DNA of 17,979 nucleotides from Acidimicrobiia bacterium (GTDB lineage Bacteria > Actinomycetota > Acidimicrobiia > Acidimicrobiales > JACDCH01), in assembly GCA_013694495.1 (NCBI GenBank), contig JACDCH010000628.1:1-17979 (forward strand). Direction: 5' to 3'. The position numbers and the translations under genes are program-made. This document shows positions 7,057-13,823 of this stretch, piece after piece. The stretch's first letter is position 1; every line of letters starts with the position of its first letter. The notes below the pieces were generated by a model. That model was not told where the DNA came from. It saw nothing but the letters and a program-made list of their open reading frames with translations, and made no database searches.

Positions 7057-8781
7057 GTGCCCACCCCCAGCGAGATCACCGCGCAGCTCACCGGTCCCGG
7101 CGGCATGTTCGAGGTCGTCGTCGAGGACGTCGGGGGGCGCCCGACCGAGGTCTACAAGGAGCGCATGCGCTCGCTCCGGGACATCCCCGTGGCCGCCCGG
7201 AACCGGGGCAACGACCTCCCGTTCATCGTCTACGGGAAGCTCCGCATCGGGTTCGCCGACTTCGTCGACACCGCCAACTCGGTCAGCGCCGGCCTGGCGA
7301 AGCTGGGCGTGGCCCACGGCGACCGGGTCGCCGTGCTGGCCCAGAACTGCCCGGAGTGGTGCCTGGCGTTCTGGGGGACGGTCGACATCGGCGCCGTGCT
7401 GGTGGGGCTGAACGGCTGGTGGAAGGCCGACGAGATCGTCTACGGGCTGCAGGACTCGGGCGCCAAGATCCTCGTGGCCGACCGTCGGCGCATCGAGCGG
7501 GTGACGGGCGACCTCGACGAGTGCCCCGACCTCGAGCACATCCTCCTCATCGACTGCGACCCCGCCGACGTCGGCCTCGACGGCGACGAACGGGCCCGCC
7601 GCTTCGACGAGCTCACCGCCGACCCGACGCCTGACCTCCCGACCGTCCGCATCGCCCAGGACGACCCCGCCGTCATCCTCTACACGAGCGGCACCACCGG
7701 GCGGCCGAAGGGCGCCGTCAGCACCCACCGCAACATGGTCGCCAACCTCCAGAACACGCTCTACACGAGCGTGTACGGCTCGATGGTGAGCGGCGACGAG
7801 CTGATCCCGAAGTCGAAGACCGGCCAGAACGTGTCGCTCTTCACGTCGCCCTTGTTCCACGTCTCGGGTTGCCACTCGACGCTCGTGACCGGCCTCCTCG
7901 CCGGCCTCCGCCTCGTGATGGTCGAGGGCCGCTTCGACCCGGACAAGGCGCTCCAGCTGATCCAGGACGAGGGGGTCACGATCTGGGCCACCGTCCCGAC
8001 GATGGTGTGGCGGGTGTGCGAGCACCCGGCCCGCCACGACTACGACACCTCGTCGGTGCGCACCGTGGCCTTCGGGGGGAGCCCGTCGGCCGACGAGCTG
8101 CAGCGCATGGTGCGCGACACGTTCCCGAACCTGAAGGGCGCGTCGAACGTCTACGGCCTCACCGAGTCGAGCTCGGCGGCCACCGTGCTCTCGCCCCGCG
8201 AGGCCGTCGAGCGCCCCACCTCTGTCGGCCGGCCGGTGCCGACGGTGCGGATCAAGATCGCCGACGAGGACGGCGCCGACGCGCCGACCGGCCAGCCCGG
8301 CGAGGTGCTGATCACGGGCCCGACGATCATGGCCGGGTACTGGGGCAAGCCCGACGCGACGGCAGAGACCGTGCGTGACGGGTGGCTGCACACCGGCGAC
8401 ATCGGGCTGCTCGACGAGGAGGGCTACCTCTTCATCACCGACCGCAAGAAGGACATGATCATCCGCGGCGGCGAGAACGTCTACTGCGTCGAGATCGAGA
8501 ACCGCCTCGTCGCCCACCCCGAGGTCCTCGACGCGGCGGTGATCGGCGTGCCCCACCCGGAGCTGGGCGAGGAGGTCAAGGCCGTCGTGCAGCTGGCCGC
8601 CGCCGGGTCGGCCCTGACGACCGCCGACGTGCAGGGCTGGGTGGCCGAGACGCTGGCCGGCTTCAAGGTGCCGGCCTACGTCGAGCTGCGCACCGACAAG
8701 CTGCCCCGCAACGCCAGCGGCAAGCTGCTCAAGAACGCCCTGCGGGGCGTCGGCGAGGTCAGCTTCGAGGAGACCATGTAG
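7057..8781 (+). CDS. Fatty-acyl-CoA ligase (AMP-forming, FadD-like)
   Basis: The 574-residue protein belongs to the ANL adenylating superfamily and should activate a fatty or related carboxylic acid to acyl-CoA through an acyl-adenylate. Motifs in order: the P-loop-like LYTSGTTGRPKGAV (about 208-221), the gate segment SPLFHVSG, VYGLTESSS (A5, about 365-373), the adenosine-binding WLHTGDIG, the hinge DRKKDMIIRGGENVYCVEIEN (A8), and the C-terminal catalytic lysine in NASGKLLK (Lys556). Length is normal for medium- to long-chain ligases; the substrate cannot be fixed. GTG 7057 is chosen because the preceding codons shadow the thioesterase gene. CAGACT ends 7 nt before it and no Shine-Dalgarno is present. 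The stop is 6 bp from that of the convergent OmpA-like gene. Confidence 0.93.
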   Translation: MPTPSEITAQLTGPGGMFEVVVEDVGGRPTEVYKERMRSLRDIPVAARNRGNDLPFIVYGKLRIGFADFVDTANSVSAGLAKLGVAHGDRVAVLAQNCPEWCLAFWGTVDIGAVLVGLNGWWKADEIVYGLQDSGAKILVADRRRIERVTGDLDECPDLEHILLIDCDPADVGLDGDERARRFDELTADPTPDLPTVRIAQDDPAVILYTSGTTGRPKGAVSTHRNMVANLQNTLYTSVYGSMVSGDELIPKSKTGQNVSLFTSPLFHVSGCHSTLVTGLLAGLRLVMVEGRFDPDKALQLIQDEGVTIWATVPTMVWRVCEHPARHDYDTSSVRTVAFGGSPSADELQRMVRDTFPNLKGASNVYGLTESSSAATVLSPREAVERPTSVGRPVPTVRIKIADEDGADAPTGQPGEVLITGPTIMAGYWGKPDATAETVRDGWLHTGDIGLLDEEGYLFITDRKKDMIIRGGENVYCVEIENRLVAHPEVLDAAVIGVPHPELGEEVKAVVQLAAAGSALTTADVQGWVAETLAGFKVPAYVELRTDKLPRNASGKLLKNALRGVGEVSFEETM

Positions 8782-8787
8782 CCCCGA

Positions 8788-9588
8788 CTATGCGGCGGGA
8801 CGGATGACGACCTCCACCCGGCGGTTGAAGCTGCGGCCTGCGTCGCCGTCCTCGACGGCGAGCGGCTGGGTCTGTCCGAGGCCGACCGCGGCGACCTCGG
8901 CCGCCTGCACCCCGTGCTCGGTGAGGTAGGCCTGCACGCTCGCCGACCGCCGCTCCGAGAGGGCTTGGTTCGACGCCGGGTCGCCGGTGCCGTCGGTGTG
9001 GCCCCGCACCTGGATGCGCGCCCCGGGCGTCAGCTGGTTGATCCGGGCGATCAGGTTGTCGAACGTGGCCGGGGCGAGGATGTCGGAGCTGCCCGTGGCG
9101 AAGAGCGCGTCGCTGTTGAACACGAAGACGAACACCCGCTCGTCGGCGCTGTCCCGGGCGACGATGGCATCGGCCGAGATGTCGGTCATGTCGAACGCCT
9201 CGTTGTCGGTCGGGAACCGGTACAGCGAGCCCTCGACGAGCGTGACGCCCTCGGGCGGCGAGCTCGCGTAGGCCTCGCGGTCGCAGTACACGCGGAGCAC
9301 GAGCCCCGCCCCGAAGTCCTGCTCGCCGCAGGTGGGATCTCCCTCACCGTTGTCGTCGAAGTCGTCGACCCCCGCCGTCTGGCCGGCCGGCAGGGCCGGG
9401 ACGGTGGTGGTGGTCGTCTCCTCCTCGGCCTCCGTCGTGGTCGTGGTCTCCTCGGCCTCGGTGGTGGATGTGGTCGACGTCTCCGCCACGGCCGCCGTGG
9501 TGGGCGGCGACGCGGCATCGTCGCCGCCACAGGCGACGACGAGCAGGGTCAGGAGGGCGGCAGCAGCTCGCTTCGTATGTTCCAGCAC
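8788..9588 (-). CDS. OmpA-family lipoprotein with Thr/Glu-rich linker
   Basis: The 266-residue product has a lipoprotein signal: basic HTKR, a short hydrophobic core, and the lipobox LLVVAC with Cys20 as the expected lipidation site. A low-complexity Thr/Glu/Ala linker (about 29-64) follows, then a region without a recognised domain (about 65-150), then an OmpA-like peptidoglycan-binding domain (about 153-264). The latter has VFNSDALFATGSSDI, VRGHTDGTGD (Asp199) and the LSERRSASVQAYL helix (Arg213/214), whose Asp and Arg in relatives hold diaminopimelate of the wall peptide. It should tether membrane to cell wall. The GTG start lies only 7 bp after the ilvC stop and no terminator is visible, so it is probably the last gene of the ilvBNC transcript, an unexpected partner. 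The stop is 6 bp from that of the convergent ligase gene. Confidence 0.88.
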   Translation of the reverse strand: MLEHTKRAAAALLTLLVVACGGDDAASPPTTAAVAETSTTSTTEAEETTTTTEAEEETTTTTVPALPAGQTAGVDDFDDNGEGDPTCGEQDFGAGLVLRVYCDREAYASSPPEGVTLVEGSLYRFPTDNEAFDMTDISADAIVARDSADERVFVFVFNSDALFATGSSDILAPATFDNLIARINQLTPGARIQVRGHTDGTGDPASNQALSERRSASVQAYLTEHGVQAAEVAAVGLGQTQPLAVEDGDAGRSFNRRVEVVIRPAA

Positions 9589-9595
9589 GCCCGCA

Positions 9596-10639
9596 TCATG
9601 CCGAATCGAGGGCGCCGCCGCTGGCGTCCTGCACGGACTGCTTGCCAGCCGAGATCCACGGCATCATGGCCCGCAGCTCCTGGCCGACGGACTCGACCTG
9701 GTGCTGCTTGCCGGCGTTGCGCAGCTGCTGGAAGTTGGTGCGGCCACCCCGGCTCTCGGCGATCCACTCGTTGGCGAACGAGCCGTCCTGGATCTCGCCC
9801 AGGATCCTTCTCATCTCGGCCTTGGTCTGGTCGGTGATGATGCGCGGGCCGCGGGTGACGTCGCCGTACTCGGCCGTGTCGGAGATCGAGTAGCGCATGC
9901 CGCCGATGCCCTGCTCGTACATGAGATCCACGATGAGCTTCAGCTCGTGCAGGCACTCGAAGTACGCCGACTCGGGCTGGTACCCGGCCTCGACGAGGGT
10001 CTCGAAGCCGGCCTGCACGAGGGCGGTCACGCCGCCGCACAGCACCACCTGCTCGCCGAAGAGGTCGGTCTCCGTCTCCTCCTCGAACGTGGTGTCGAGC
10101 ACGCCGGCCCGGCTGCCGCCGATGGCGTCGGCGTAGGCGAGCGCGAGTTCCCTGGCCTTGCCCGTGGCGTCTTGGGCGACGGCGATGAGGCACGGCACGC
10201 CGCCGCCCTCGGTGTAGGTGCGGCGCACGAGGTGCCCGGGTCCCTTGGGCGCCACCATGGCCACGTCGACGCCCTCGGGCGGCGTGATCTGGCCGAAGCG
10301 GATGTTGAAGCCGTGGGCGAAGAACACGGCGTCGCCGCTCGACAGGTTCGGGGCGATGTCGGCCTCGTAGACGTCGCGCTGCTCGGTGTCGGGCAGCAGG
10401 ATCATCACGAGGTCGGCCTCGGCCACGGCGTCGGCGATCGAGAGGACCCGCAGGCCCGCCGCTTCGGCCTTCGCCTTCGAGGACGAGCCCTCGCGGAGGC
10501 CGACGCGCACGTCGATCCCCGACTCCTTGAGGTTGAGCGCGTGGGCGTGGCCCTGGGAGCCGTAGCCGACCACCGCGACCTTGCGGCCGGCGATGAGCGA
10601 CCGGTCGGCGTCCTGCTCGTACGAAACCTTGGCGGTCAT
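9596..10639 (-). CDS. ilvC: Ketol-acid reductoisomerase (class I, NADP(H)-type)
   Basis: It rearranges and reduces 2-acetolactate or 2-aceto-2-hydroxybutyrate to the dihydroxy acids of valine/leucine and isoleucine synthesis, using Mg2+ and NAD(P)H. The 347 residues fit the short class I form. Visible are the Rossmann motif VAVVGYGSQGHAHALNL (GYGSQG at 25-30), a Ser-rich SSSK stretch after the second strand (usual in NADPH-dependent enzymes), His109 in FFAHGFNIRF, and the Mg ligands Asp192 and Glu196 in TETDLFGEQ. The start ATG 10639 has a clear AGGAG seven bases upstream. The gene follows ilvN after 10 bp and precedes the OmpA-like lipoprotein gene after 7 bp, so it is translated from the ilvBNC message. 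Confidence 0.97.
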   Translation of the reverse strand: MTAKVSYEQDADRSLIAGRKVAVVGYGSQGHAHALNLKESGIDVRVGLREGSSSKAKAEAAGLRVLSIADAVAEADLVMILLPDTEQRDVYEADIAPNLSSGDAVFFAHGFNIRFGQITPPEGVDVAMVAPKGPGHLVRRTYTEGGGVPCLIAVAQDATGKARELALAYADAIGGSRAGVLDTTFEEETETDLFGEQVVLCGGVTALVQAGFETLVEAGYQPESAYFECLHELKLIVDLMYEQGIGGMRYSISDTAEYGDVTRGPRIITDQTKAEMRRILGEIQDGSFANEWIAESRGGRTNFQQLRNAGKQHQVESVGQELRAMMPWISAGKQSVQDASGGALDSA

Positions 10640-10649
10640 CTCTCGTCTC

Positions 10650-11177
10650 CTATGCGTTCTTCACGGCGCGGAGCCGTGCGGCTGAGTTGTCGATCTTGGG
10701 GAGGGCCACGCGGCCCGTGCGCTGGAGCTCCACGATCCCATACGGGCGCAGGAGCTCCTCGAAGTCGTCGAGCTTGTCGGGGTGGCCCTCGAGCGACATG
10801 GTGAGGCGCTCGTGGCCGACGTTGAGGATGCGGCCCTCGAACACGTCGACCAGCTCGATGATCTGGCTGCGCACTGCAGGCGGGGCCTCGGCCGTCACGA
10901 GCAGCAGCTCGCGCTCGACGGCGTCGGACGGGTCGAGCTCGGTGATCTTGACGACGTCGATGAGCTTGAACAGCTGCTTGGTGATCTGCTCGAGGGGGGT
11001 GCTCTCGACGTCGACGACGATCGTGATCCGCGAGTAGCGCTCGTCCTCGGTGGGGGCCACCGCGAGGCTGTAGATGTTGAACGCCCGGCGGGCGAACAAC
11101 CCCGACAGCCGGGCCAGCACGCCGGCCTTGTTGACCACCGTGACGCTCAGGATGTGGTGCTTGTTCGGCATCGTCAC
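10650..11177 (-). CDS. ilvN: Acetolactate synthase small (regulatory) subunit
   Basis: This subunit stimulates the catalytic subunit IlvB and gives it feedback inhibition by branched-chain amino acids, mainly valine. The 175 residues have the usual layout: an N-terminal ACT domain (HHILSVTVVNKAGVLARLSGLFARRAFNIYSL, about 7-80), then the second conserved domain with VDVFEGRILNVGHERLTMSLEG and the terminal GIVELQRTGRVALPK. The start is GTG 11177, because GGAGG lies 7 nt upstream of it; ATG 11171, two codons later, would be too far from that site. It is separated from ilvB by 91 bp holding short palindromes and from ilvC by 10 bp. Confidence 0.96.
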   Translation of the reverse strand: MTMPNKHHILSVTVVNKAGVLARLSGLFARRAFNIYSLAVAPTEDERYSRITIVVDVESTPLEQITKQLFKLIDVVKITELDPSDAVERELLLVTAEAPPAVRSQIIELVDVFEGRILNVGHERLTMSLEGHPDKLDDFEELLRPYGIVELQRTGRVALPKIDNSAARLRAVKNA

Positions 11178-11194
11178 TGAGAGGCCTCCTTCGT

Positions 11195-11268
11195 CGGCGT
11201 GCGAGTGCCGAAGGTCCTCGCTTCGCTTCGGACAAACGACGTTGACATTGGTTCGCTCGCGAGCTCGC
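11195..11268. repeat. Palindrome-rich ilvB-ilvN spacer, copy A of a short GC-rich repeat
   Basis: This spacer holds the perfect palindrome GCTCGCGAGC (11255-11264), the 11-mer CTCGCTTCGCT (11217-11227) and the pair CCGAAG (11208-11213) with CTTCGG (11226-11231), which can form a stem. The same 11-mer and the 7-mer CGCGAGC recur in the same order downstream of the ilvD stop. There is no U-run, so it does not look like an intrinsic terminator. It may be a REP-like element or a processing/stability signal between ilvB and ilvN. Confidence 0.4.
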
Positions 11269-13026
11269 TCACTGGACGAAACCCTCCCCGAGCGCCGGGT
11301 CGGTGATGATGTCGTCGTTGCTCATGCCGGCCGGGACCATGGGGAAGACCTTCTCCGAGGAGTCGGTGCGGAATTCGATGACCACGGGGCGGTCATCGAT
11401 CTCGTTGGCCTTCTGGATGGCCGACTCGACCTCCTCGGGGGCCTCGACCCGCATACCGACGCAGCCCATGGCCTCGGCCCAGAGCTTGTAGTCGGGGAGG
11501 TCGGGCGACAGGTACACCTCGCTGTAGCGCTCCTCGTAGAACATCTCCTGCCACTGGCGGACCATGCCGAGGTAGGCGTTGTTGAGGATGGCGATCTTCA
11601 CCGGGATCCGCTCGGCCGCGGCGGTGACGAGCTCCTGCGCCGTCATCTGGAAGCAGCCGTCGCCGTCGACGGCCCAGACCATGGCGTCGGGCCGGCCGAC
11701 CTTGGCCCCGATGGCGGCCGGGACGGCGAAGCCCATCGTCCCCAGGCCACCGGAGTTCACCCACGTGTAGGGGTGGTTGAACTTCCAGTACTGGCTCGTC
11801 CACATCTGGTGCTGGCCGACGCCGCTGGCGACGATGCAGTCGTCGGGCGTGTTGTCGCGCAGCTGCTCGAGCACGAACTGGGGCTTGAGGGCGTCGCCGG
11901 GCTCGGACTGCTTGTACGAGAGCGGGTGCTTCTCCTGCCAGCCCGAGATCGTCTGCTTCCACGGCGAGCGCTCGGGGAAGGCGGCGCCGCCGTCGAGCAG
12001 GTGGCGGATGGCCCCGATCAGCTCCTCGATCACGAGGCGGCAGTCGCCGACGATCGGCACGTCGGGTCGGCGGACCTTGCCCAGCTCGGCCGGGTCGATG
12101 TCGACGTGGATGATCTTGGCCTCGGGGGCGAAGGCGCCGACCCGGCCGGTGATGCGGTCGTCGAACCGGCTCCCCAGGGCGATGAGGAGGTCGCTGCGCT
12201 GCATCGAGGTGACGGCCGAGTAGTTGCCGTGCATGCCCGGCATGCCGAGGCAGAGCGGGTGATCGTCGGGGAAGCTGCCCCGGGCCATGAGCGTGGTGAC
12301 GACGTGGATGTCGCACAGCTCGGCCAGCTCCTTGAGCGCCTCGGCCGCCCGGGCTTTGAGGATGCCGCCGCCCGCGTAGATGACCGGCCGATCCGAGGCG
12401 AGGATCAGCTCGGCCGCCTCGCGGATCTTGCGGGGGTGGCCCTTCATGTTCGGCTTGTAGCCGGGCAGGCCGTCGCGCACCTCCTGGTCCGTGGGCCAGT
12501 GCCAGTTCATCGCCGAGTTCGGGTTCTTCGGGTCGACGATGTCCTTGGGGATGTCGAGCAGCACCGGGCCGGGCCGGCCGGTGGTGGCGATGTGGAACGC
12601 CTCCCGGACCGCCCGGGGGATGTCCTGGGCCGAGGTGACCAGCTCGTTGTGCTTCGTGACCGAGCGGGTGATGCCGATCGTGTCGCACTCCTGGAACGCG
12701 TCGGTGCCGATGGCTCCGGTGGGGACCTGCCCCGTGATGACCACCATCGGGATGCTGTCCATGTAGGCGTCACAGAGCGGGGTGACGATGTTCGTGGCCG
12801 CCGGCCCCGAGGTGACCATGGCGACGCCGGGGCGGCCGGTGACGTGGGCGTAGCCCTCCGCCATGTGGCCGGCGCCCTGCTCGTGGCGCACCAGGATGTG
12901 GCGCAGGGGGCTGTCGAGCAGCGGGTCGTACACCGGCAGGATGCACCCACCGGGCAACCCGAAGATCACCTCGACCCCTTCCAGCTCGAGGGCCTTGATG
13001 AGCGCCTGCCCACCGTTCATGTCCAT
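11269..13026 (-). CDS. ilvB: Acetolactate synthase large (catalytic) subunit
   Basis: This thiamine-diphosphate enzyme condenses pyruvate with pyruvate or 2-oxobutyrate, the first common step of valine, leucine and isoleucine synthesis. The 585 residues show the three-domain acetohydroxyacid synthase fold. The N-terminal domain has FGLPGGCILPVYD and the cofactor-activating glutamate in RHEQGAGHMAEGYA (Glu49). The central FAD-binding domain has LIALGSRFDDRITG. The C-terminal domain has the GDGCFQMTAQEL...NNAYLGM metal/diphosphate motif (about 455-487). ATG 13026 has AGGAG seven bases upstream. It is the first structural gene of ilvBNC and lies about 150 nt downstream of a predicted promoter, leader peptide and terminator hairpin, so it is probably controlled by attenuation. 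Confidence 0.97.
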   Translation of the reverse strand: MDMNGGQALIKALELEGVEVIFGLPGGCILPVYDPLLDSPLRHILVRHEQGAGHMAEGYAHVTGRPGVAMVTSGPAATNIVTPLCDAYMDSIPMVVITGQVPTGAIGTDAFQECDTIGITRSVTKHNELVTSAQDIPRAVREAFHIATTGRPGPVLLDIPKDIVDPKNPNSAMNWHWPTDQEVRDGLPGYKPNMKGHPRKIREAAELILASDRPVIYAGGGILKARAAEALKELAELCDIHVVTTLMARGSFPDDHPLCLGMPGMHGNYSAVTSMQRSDLLIALGSRFDDRITGRVGAFAPEAKIIHVDIDPAELGKVRRPDVPIVGDCRLVIEELIGAIRHLLDGGAAFPERSPWKQTISGWQEKHPLSYKQSEPGDALKPQFVLEQLRDNTPDDCIVASGVGQHQMWTSQYWKFNHPYTWVNSGGLGTMGFAVPAAIGAKVGRPDAMVWAVDGDGCFQMTAQELVTAAAERIPVKIAILNNAYLGMVRQWQEMFYEERYSEVYLSPDLPDYKLWAEAMGCVGMRVEAPEEVESAIQKANEIDDRPVVIEFRTDSSEKVFPMVPAGMSNDDIITDPALGEGFVQ

Positions 13027-13074
13027 CTGCGTGCTCCTGGCTCGTACGTTCGCGGGGTCGGGTCGGTCGGGGGG

Positions 13075-13108
13075 AAAAACGAAACGACCTCCCGATCGGG
13101 AGGTCGTT
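13075..13108 (-). terminator. Intrinsic terminator (attenuator) in the ilvB leader
   Basis: Positions 13083-13108 form a perfect 26-nt palindrome with arms AACGACCTCCC and GGGAGGTCGTT around a GATC centre, giving an 11-bp hairpin with a 4-nt loop. On the minus strand it is followed by TCGTTTTT (13082-13075), an uncommon U-run in so GC-rich a region. It lies 49 nt upstream of the ilvB ATG and downstream of the leader peptide, which is the position of an attenuator rather than of a gene-end terminator. Confidence 0.85.
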
Positions 13109-13109
13109 G

Positions 13110-13141
13110 GCGCACACGCGGTGAGAGGACGGCGTGTGCGC
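13110..13141 (-). promoter_or_regulatory. First hairpin of the ilvB leader (pause/control hairpin)
   Basis: The perfect 10-bp arms GCGCACACGC and GCGTGTGCGC (13132-13141 and 13110-13119 in the minus-strand transcript order) surround a 12-nt loop. The 5' arm begins inside the leader-peptide stop codon, so a ribosome on the Ile-Leu-Val-Leu codons or at the stop would keep this hairpin open. It is one base away from the terminator hairpin. Confidence 0.7.
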
Positions 13142-13176
13142 TAGGGAAGTACCAGGATCTGGGCGGGGCTGGACAT
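13141..13176 (-). CDS. ilvBNC leader peptide MSSPAQILVLP
   Basis: ATG 13176 opens an 11-codon frame ending at TAG 13141-13143. Residues 7-10 are Ile-Leu-Val-Leu (ATC CTG GTA CTT), covering all three branched-chain amino acids in a row. GTA and CTT look uncommon in this GC-rich window, which would sharpen stalling when charged tRNA is scarce. The stop codon overlaps the first leader hairpin and the terminator hairpin follows. There is no Shine-Dalgarno. The promoter -10 ends 8 nt before the ATG, so the peptide is probably read from a leaderless mRNA, as described for the ilvBNC leader of Corynebacterium glutamicum. It has no expected role beyond its own translation. The frame is open further upstream, but the promoter position excludes a longer product. 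Confidence 0.85.
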   Translation of the reverse strand: MSSPAQILVLP

Positions 13177-13184
13177 CGCCGCCG

Positions 13185-13213
13185 ATGATGCCAGACGGCT
13201 CGACGGGTGGCAA
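13185..13213 (-). promoter_or_regulatory. ilvBNC promoter
   Basis: The minus strand carries TTGCCA (13213-13208, 5/6 to TTGACA), a 17-nt spacer, and CATCAT (13190-13185, 4/6 to TATAAT). The predicted start is 13178-13176, at or just before the leader-peptide ATG. This is the best-formed sigma70-type promoter seen in the window. Confidence 0.75.
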
Positions 13214-13274
13214 GCCGACGGCGTCAGCCCCTCCCCCGTGGCCTGGTTCCGCCCGACTATGTTGCGGGAAGGCT

Positions 13275-13302
13275 TTGTCGCACCGCTGAGGGCGACTAGC
13301 TT
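13275..13302 (+). promoter_or_regulatory. Candidate promoter of the sorting-signal protein gene
   Basis: TTGTCG (13275-13280) and TAGCTT (13297-13302) are spaced 16 nt apart, placing a start near 13309 and leaving an untranslated leader of about 80 nt before TTG 13390. The match is moderate (TTG; T1, A2, T6). The rest of 13214-13389, between this gene and the divergent ilvB promoter, shows nothing else that can be named. Confidence 0.3.
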
Positions 13303-13389
13303 GCCCAGAAGTCTTGGGGGGGAGGATTGCCCTCTCCCGTGTCGAATCGGATCAACCACACCTGATCATCGGGGAACGGAGACAACACG

Positions 13390-13749
13390 TTGCGCACCAC
13401 CGCCGCTCGTCGAGCCCTTGCCGGCATCGCCCTGGCCGCCGGCCTGCCCCTCGCGGCCATGGCCGTTGCCGGGCCCGCTGCGGCCCAGTCGGGCCCGTCC
13501 GGGCCGACGACGACCGCCGGGGCGTCCGGTCCGTCCGGGCCCTCGGGCCCCACGACGACCTCAGGTGGCGGCACCGGCCCGACGGTCACGGTCTCGGTCA
13601 CGGTCGCCCGTCCCTCGGGCTCCGGCACCGGCTCGGGCACGCTGTCCCGCACCGGTGGTGAGTGGGCGCTCCCCCTCGCCGCCTCCGGCGGGGCGATCGC
13701 GGTCGTCCTCGGCGGGCGCCGTCTCTCGGCTCGCGCCGTCCGGGGCTGA
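13390..13749 (+). CDS. Small secreted protein with LSRTG sorting-type tail
   Basis: The 119-residue protein has an N-terminal signal peptide (basic RTTAARR, hydrophobic core, likely cleavage after the AAA at 30-32). The mature part is Ser/Gly/Pro/Thr-rich (about 33-84) with the repeated unit SGPTTT. It ends with LSRTG (85-89), a hydrophobic segment (about 92-109) and a basic end (RRLSARAVRG). This tripartite tail matches a sortase cell-wall sorting signal with Ser in place of the Pro of LPxTG; that a sortase accepts it is inference. Its mature core has no recognised domain. The TTG start is supported by GGAG 8 nt upstream and by the signal peptide starting there. It is followed by a long hairpin and the DUF4012 gene, and lies divergent from the ilvBNC promoter. 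Confidence 0.75.
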   Translation: MRTTAARRALAGIALAAGLPLAAMAVAGPAAAQSGPSGPTTTAGASGPSGPSGPTTTSGGGTGPTVTVSVTVARPSGSGTGSGTLSRTGGEWALPLAASGGAIAVVLGGRRLSARAVRG

Positions 13750-13784
13750 CAGCTCCCCTCCCGGCTCCGGCCGGGGAACTCTCC

Positions 13785-13820
13785 GAACCGCCCGCTGGTC
13801 CGAGGACCGGCGGGCGGTTC
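13785..13820 (+). terminator. Long GC hairpin between the sorting-signal gene and the DUF4012 gene
   Basis: Arms GAACCGCCCGC (13785-13795) and GCGGGCGGTTC (13810-13820) pair perfectly over 11 bp. After one T/G wobble pair the stem continues with GGTCC and GGACC around a 2-nt loop. Only TCGTTGG follows, so the U-run is weak, as is common for actinobacterial terminators. It may end or thin out transcription before the DUF4012 gene, or mask the start of that gene. Confidence 0.55.
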
Positions 13821-13823
13821 TCG

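Noticed and set aside
7030..8556. Minus-strand extension of the thioesterase frame by about 500 codons through the fadD-like gene
   Set aside because: It is antisense to a convincing acyl-CoA ligase and shows only Asp/Val/Gly/Arg-rich shadow composition. The hotdog homology begins near 6945.
9405..9505. Apparent tandem repeat in the plus strand (GTGGTCGTCTCCTCG-like units)
   Set aside because: It is the reverse complement of the Thr/Glu-rich linker codons of the OmpA-like lipoprotein, so it is coding low complexity and not a separate repeat element.
11074..13188. A 704-residue plus-strand open frame opposite ilvB
   Set aside because: It is an Asp/Val/Gly/Arg-rich shadow of ilvB with no recognisable domain; long antisense frames are expected at this GC content.
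13027..13213. T-box or other aptamer riboswitch upstream of ilvB
   Set aside because: No T-box consensus or specifier-loop layout was found, whereas a leader peptide with Ile-Leu-Val-Leu codons explains the region better.
13499..13560. Possible collagen-like or CRISPR-type repeat in the small secreted protein gene
   Set aside because: It is two imperfect units encoding GPSGPTTT, too short and too few for an array, and explained by a Ser/Gly/Pro/Thr-rich stalk.
13662..13823. GTG 13662 as the start of the DUF4012 protein
   Set aside because: It would overlap the preceding gene by 88 bp, run through a strong hairpin, and add 54 Arg/Pro-rich residues before the membrane helix.
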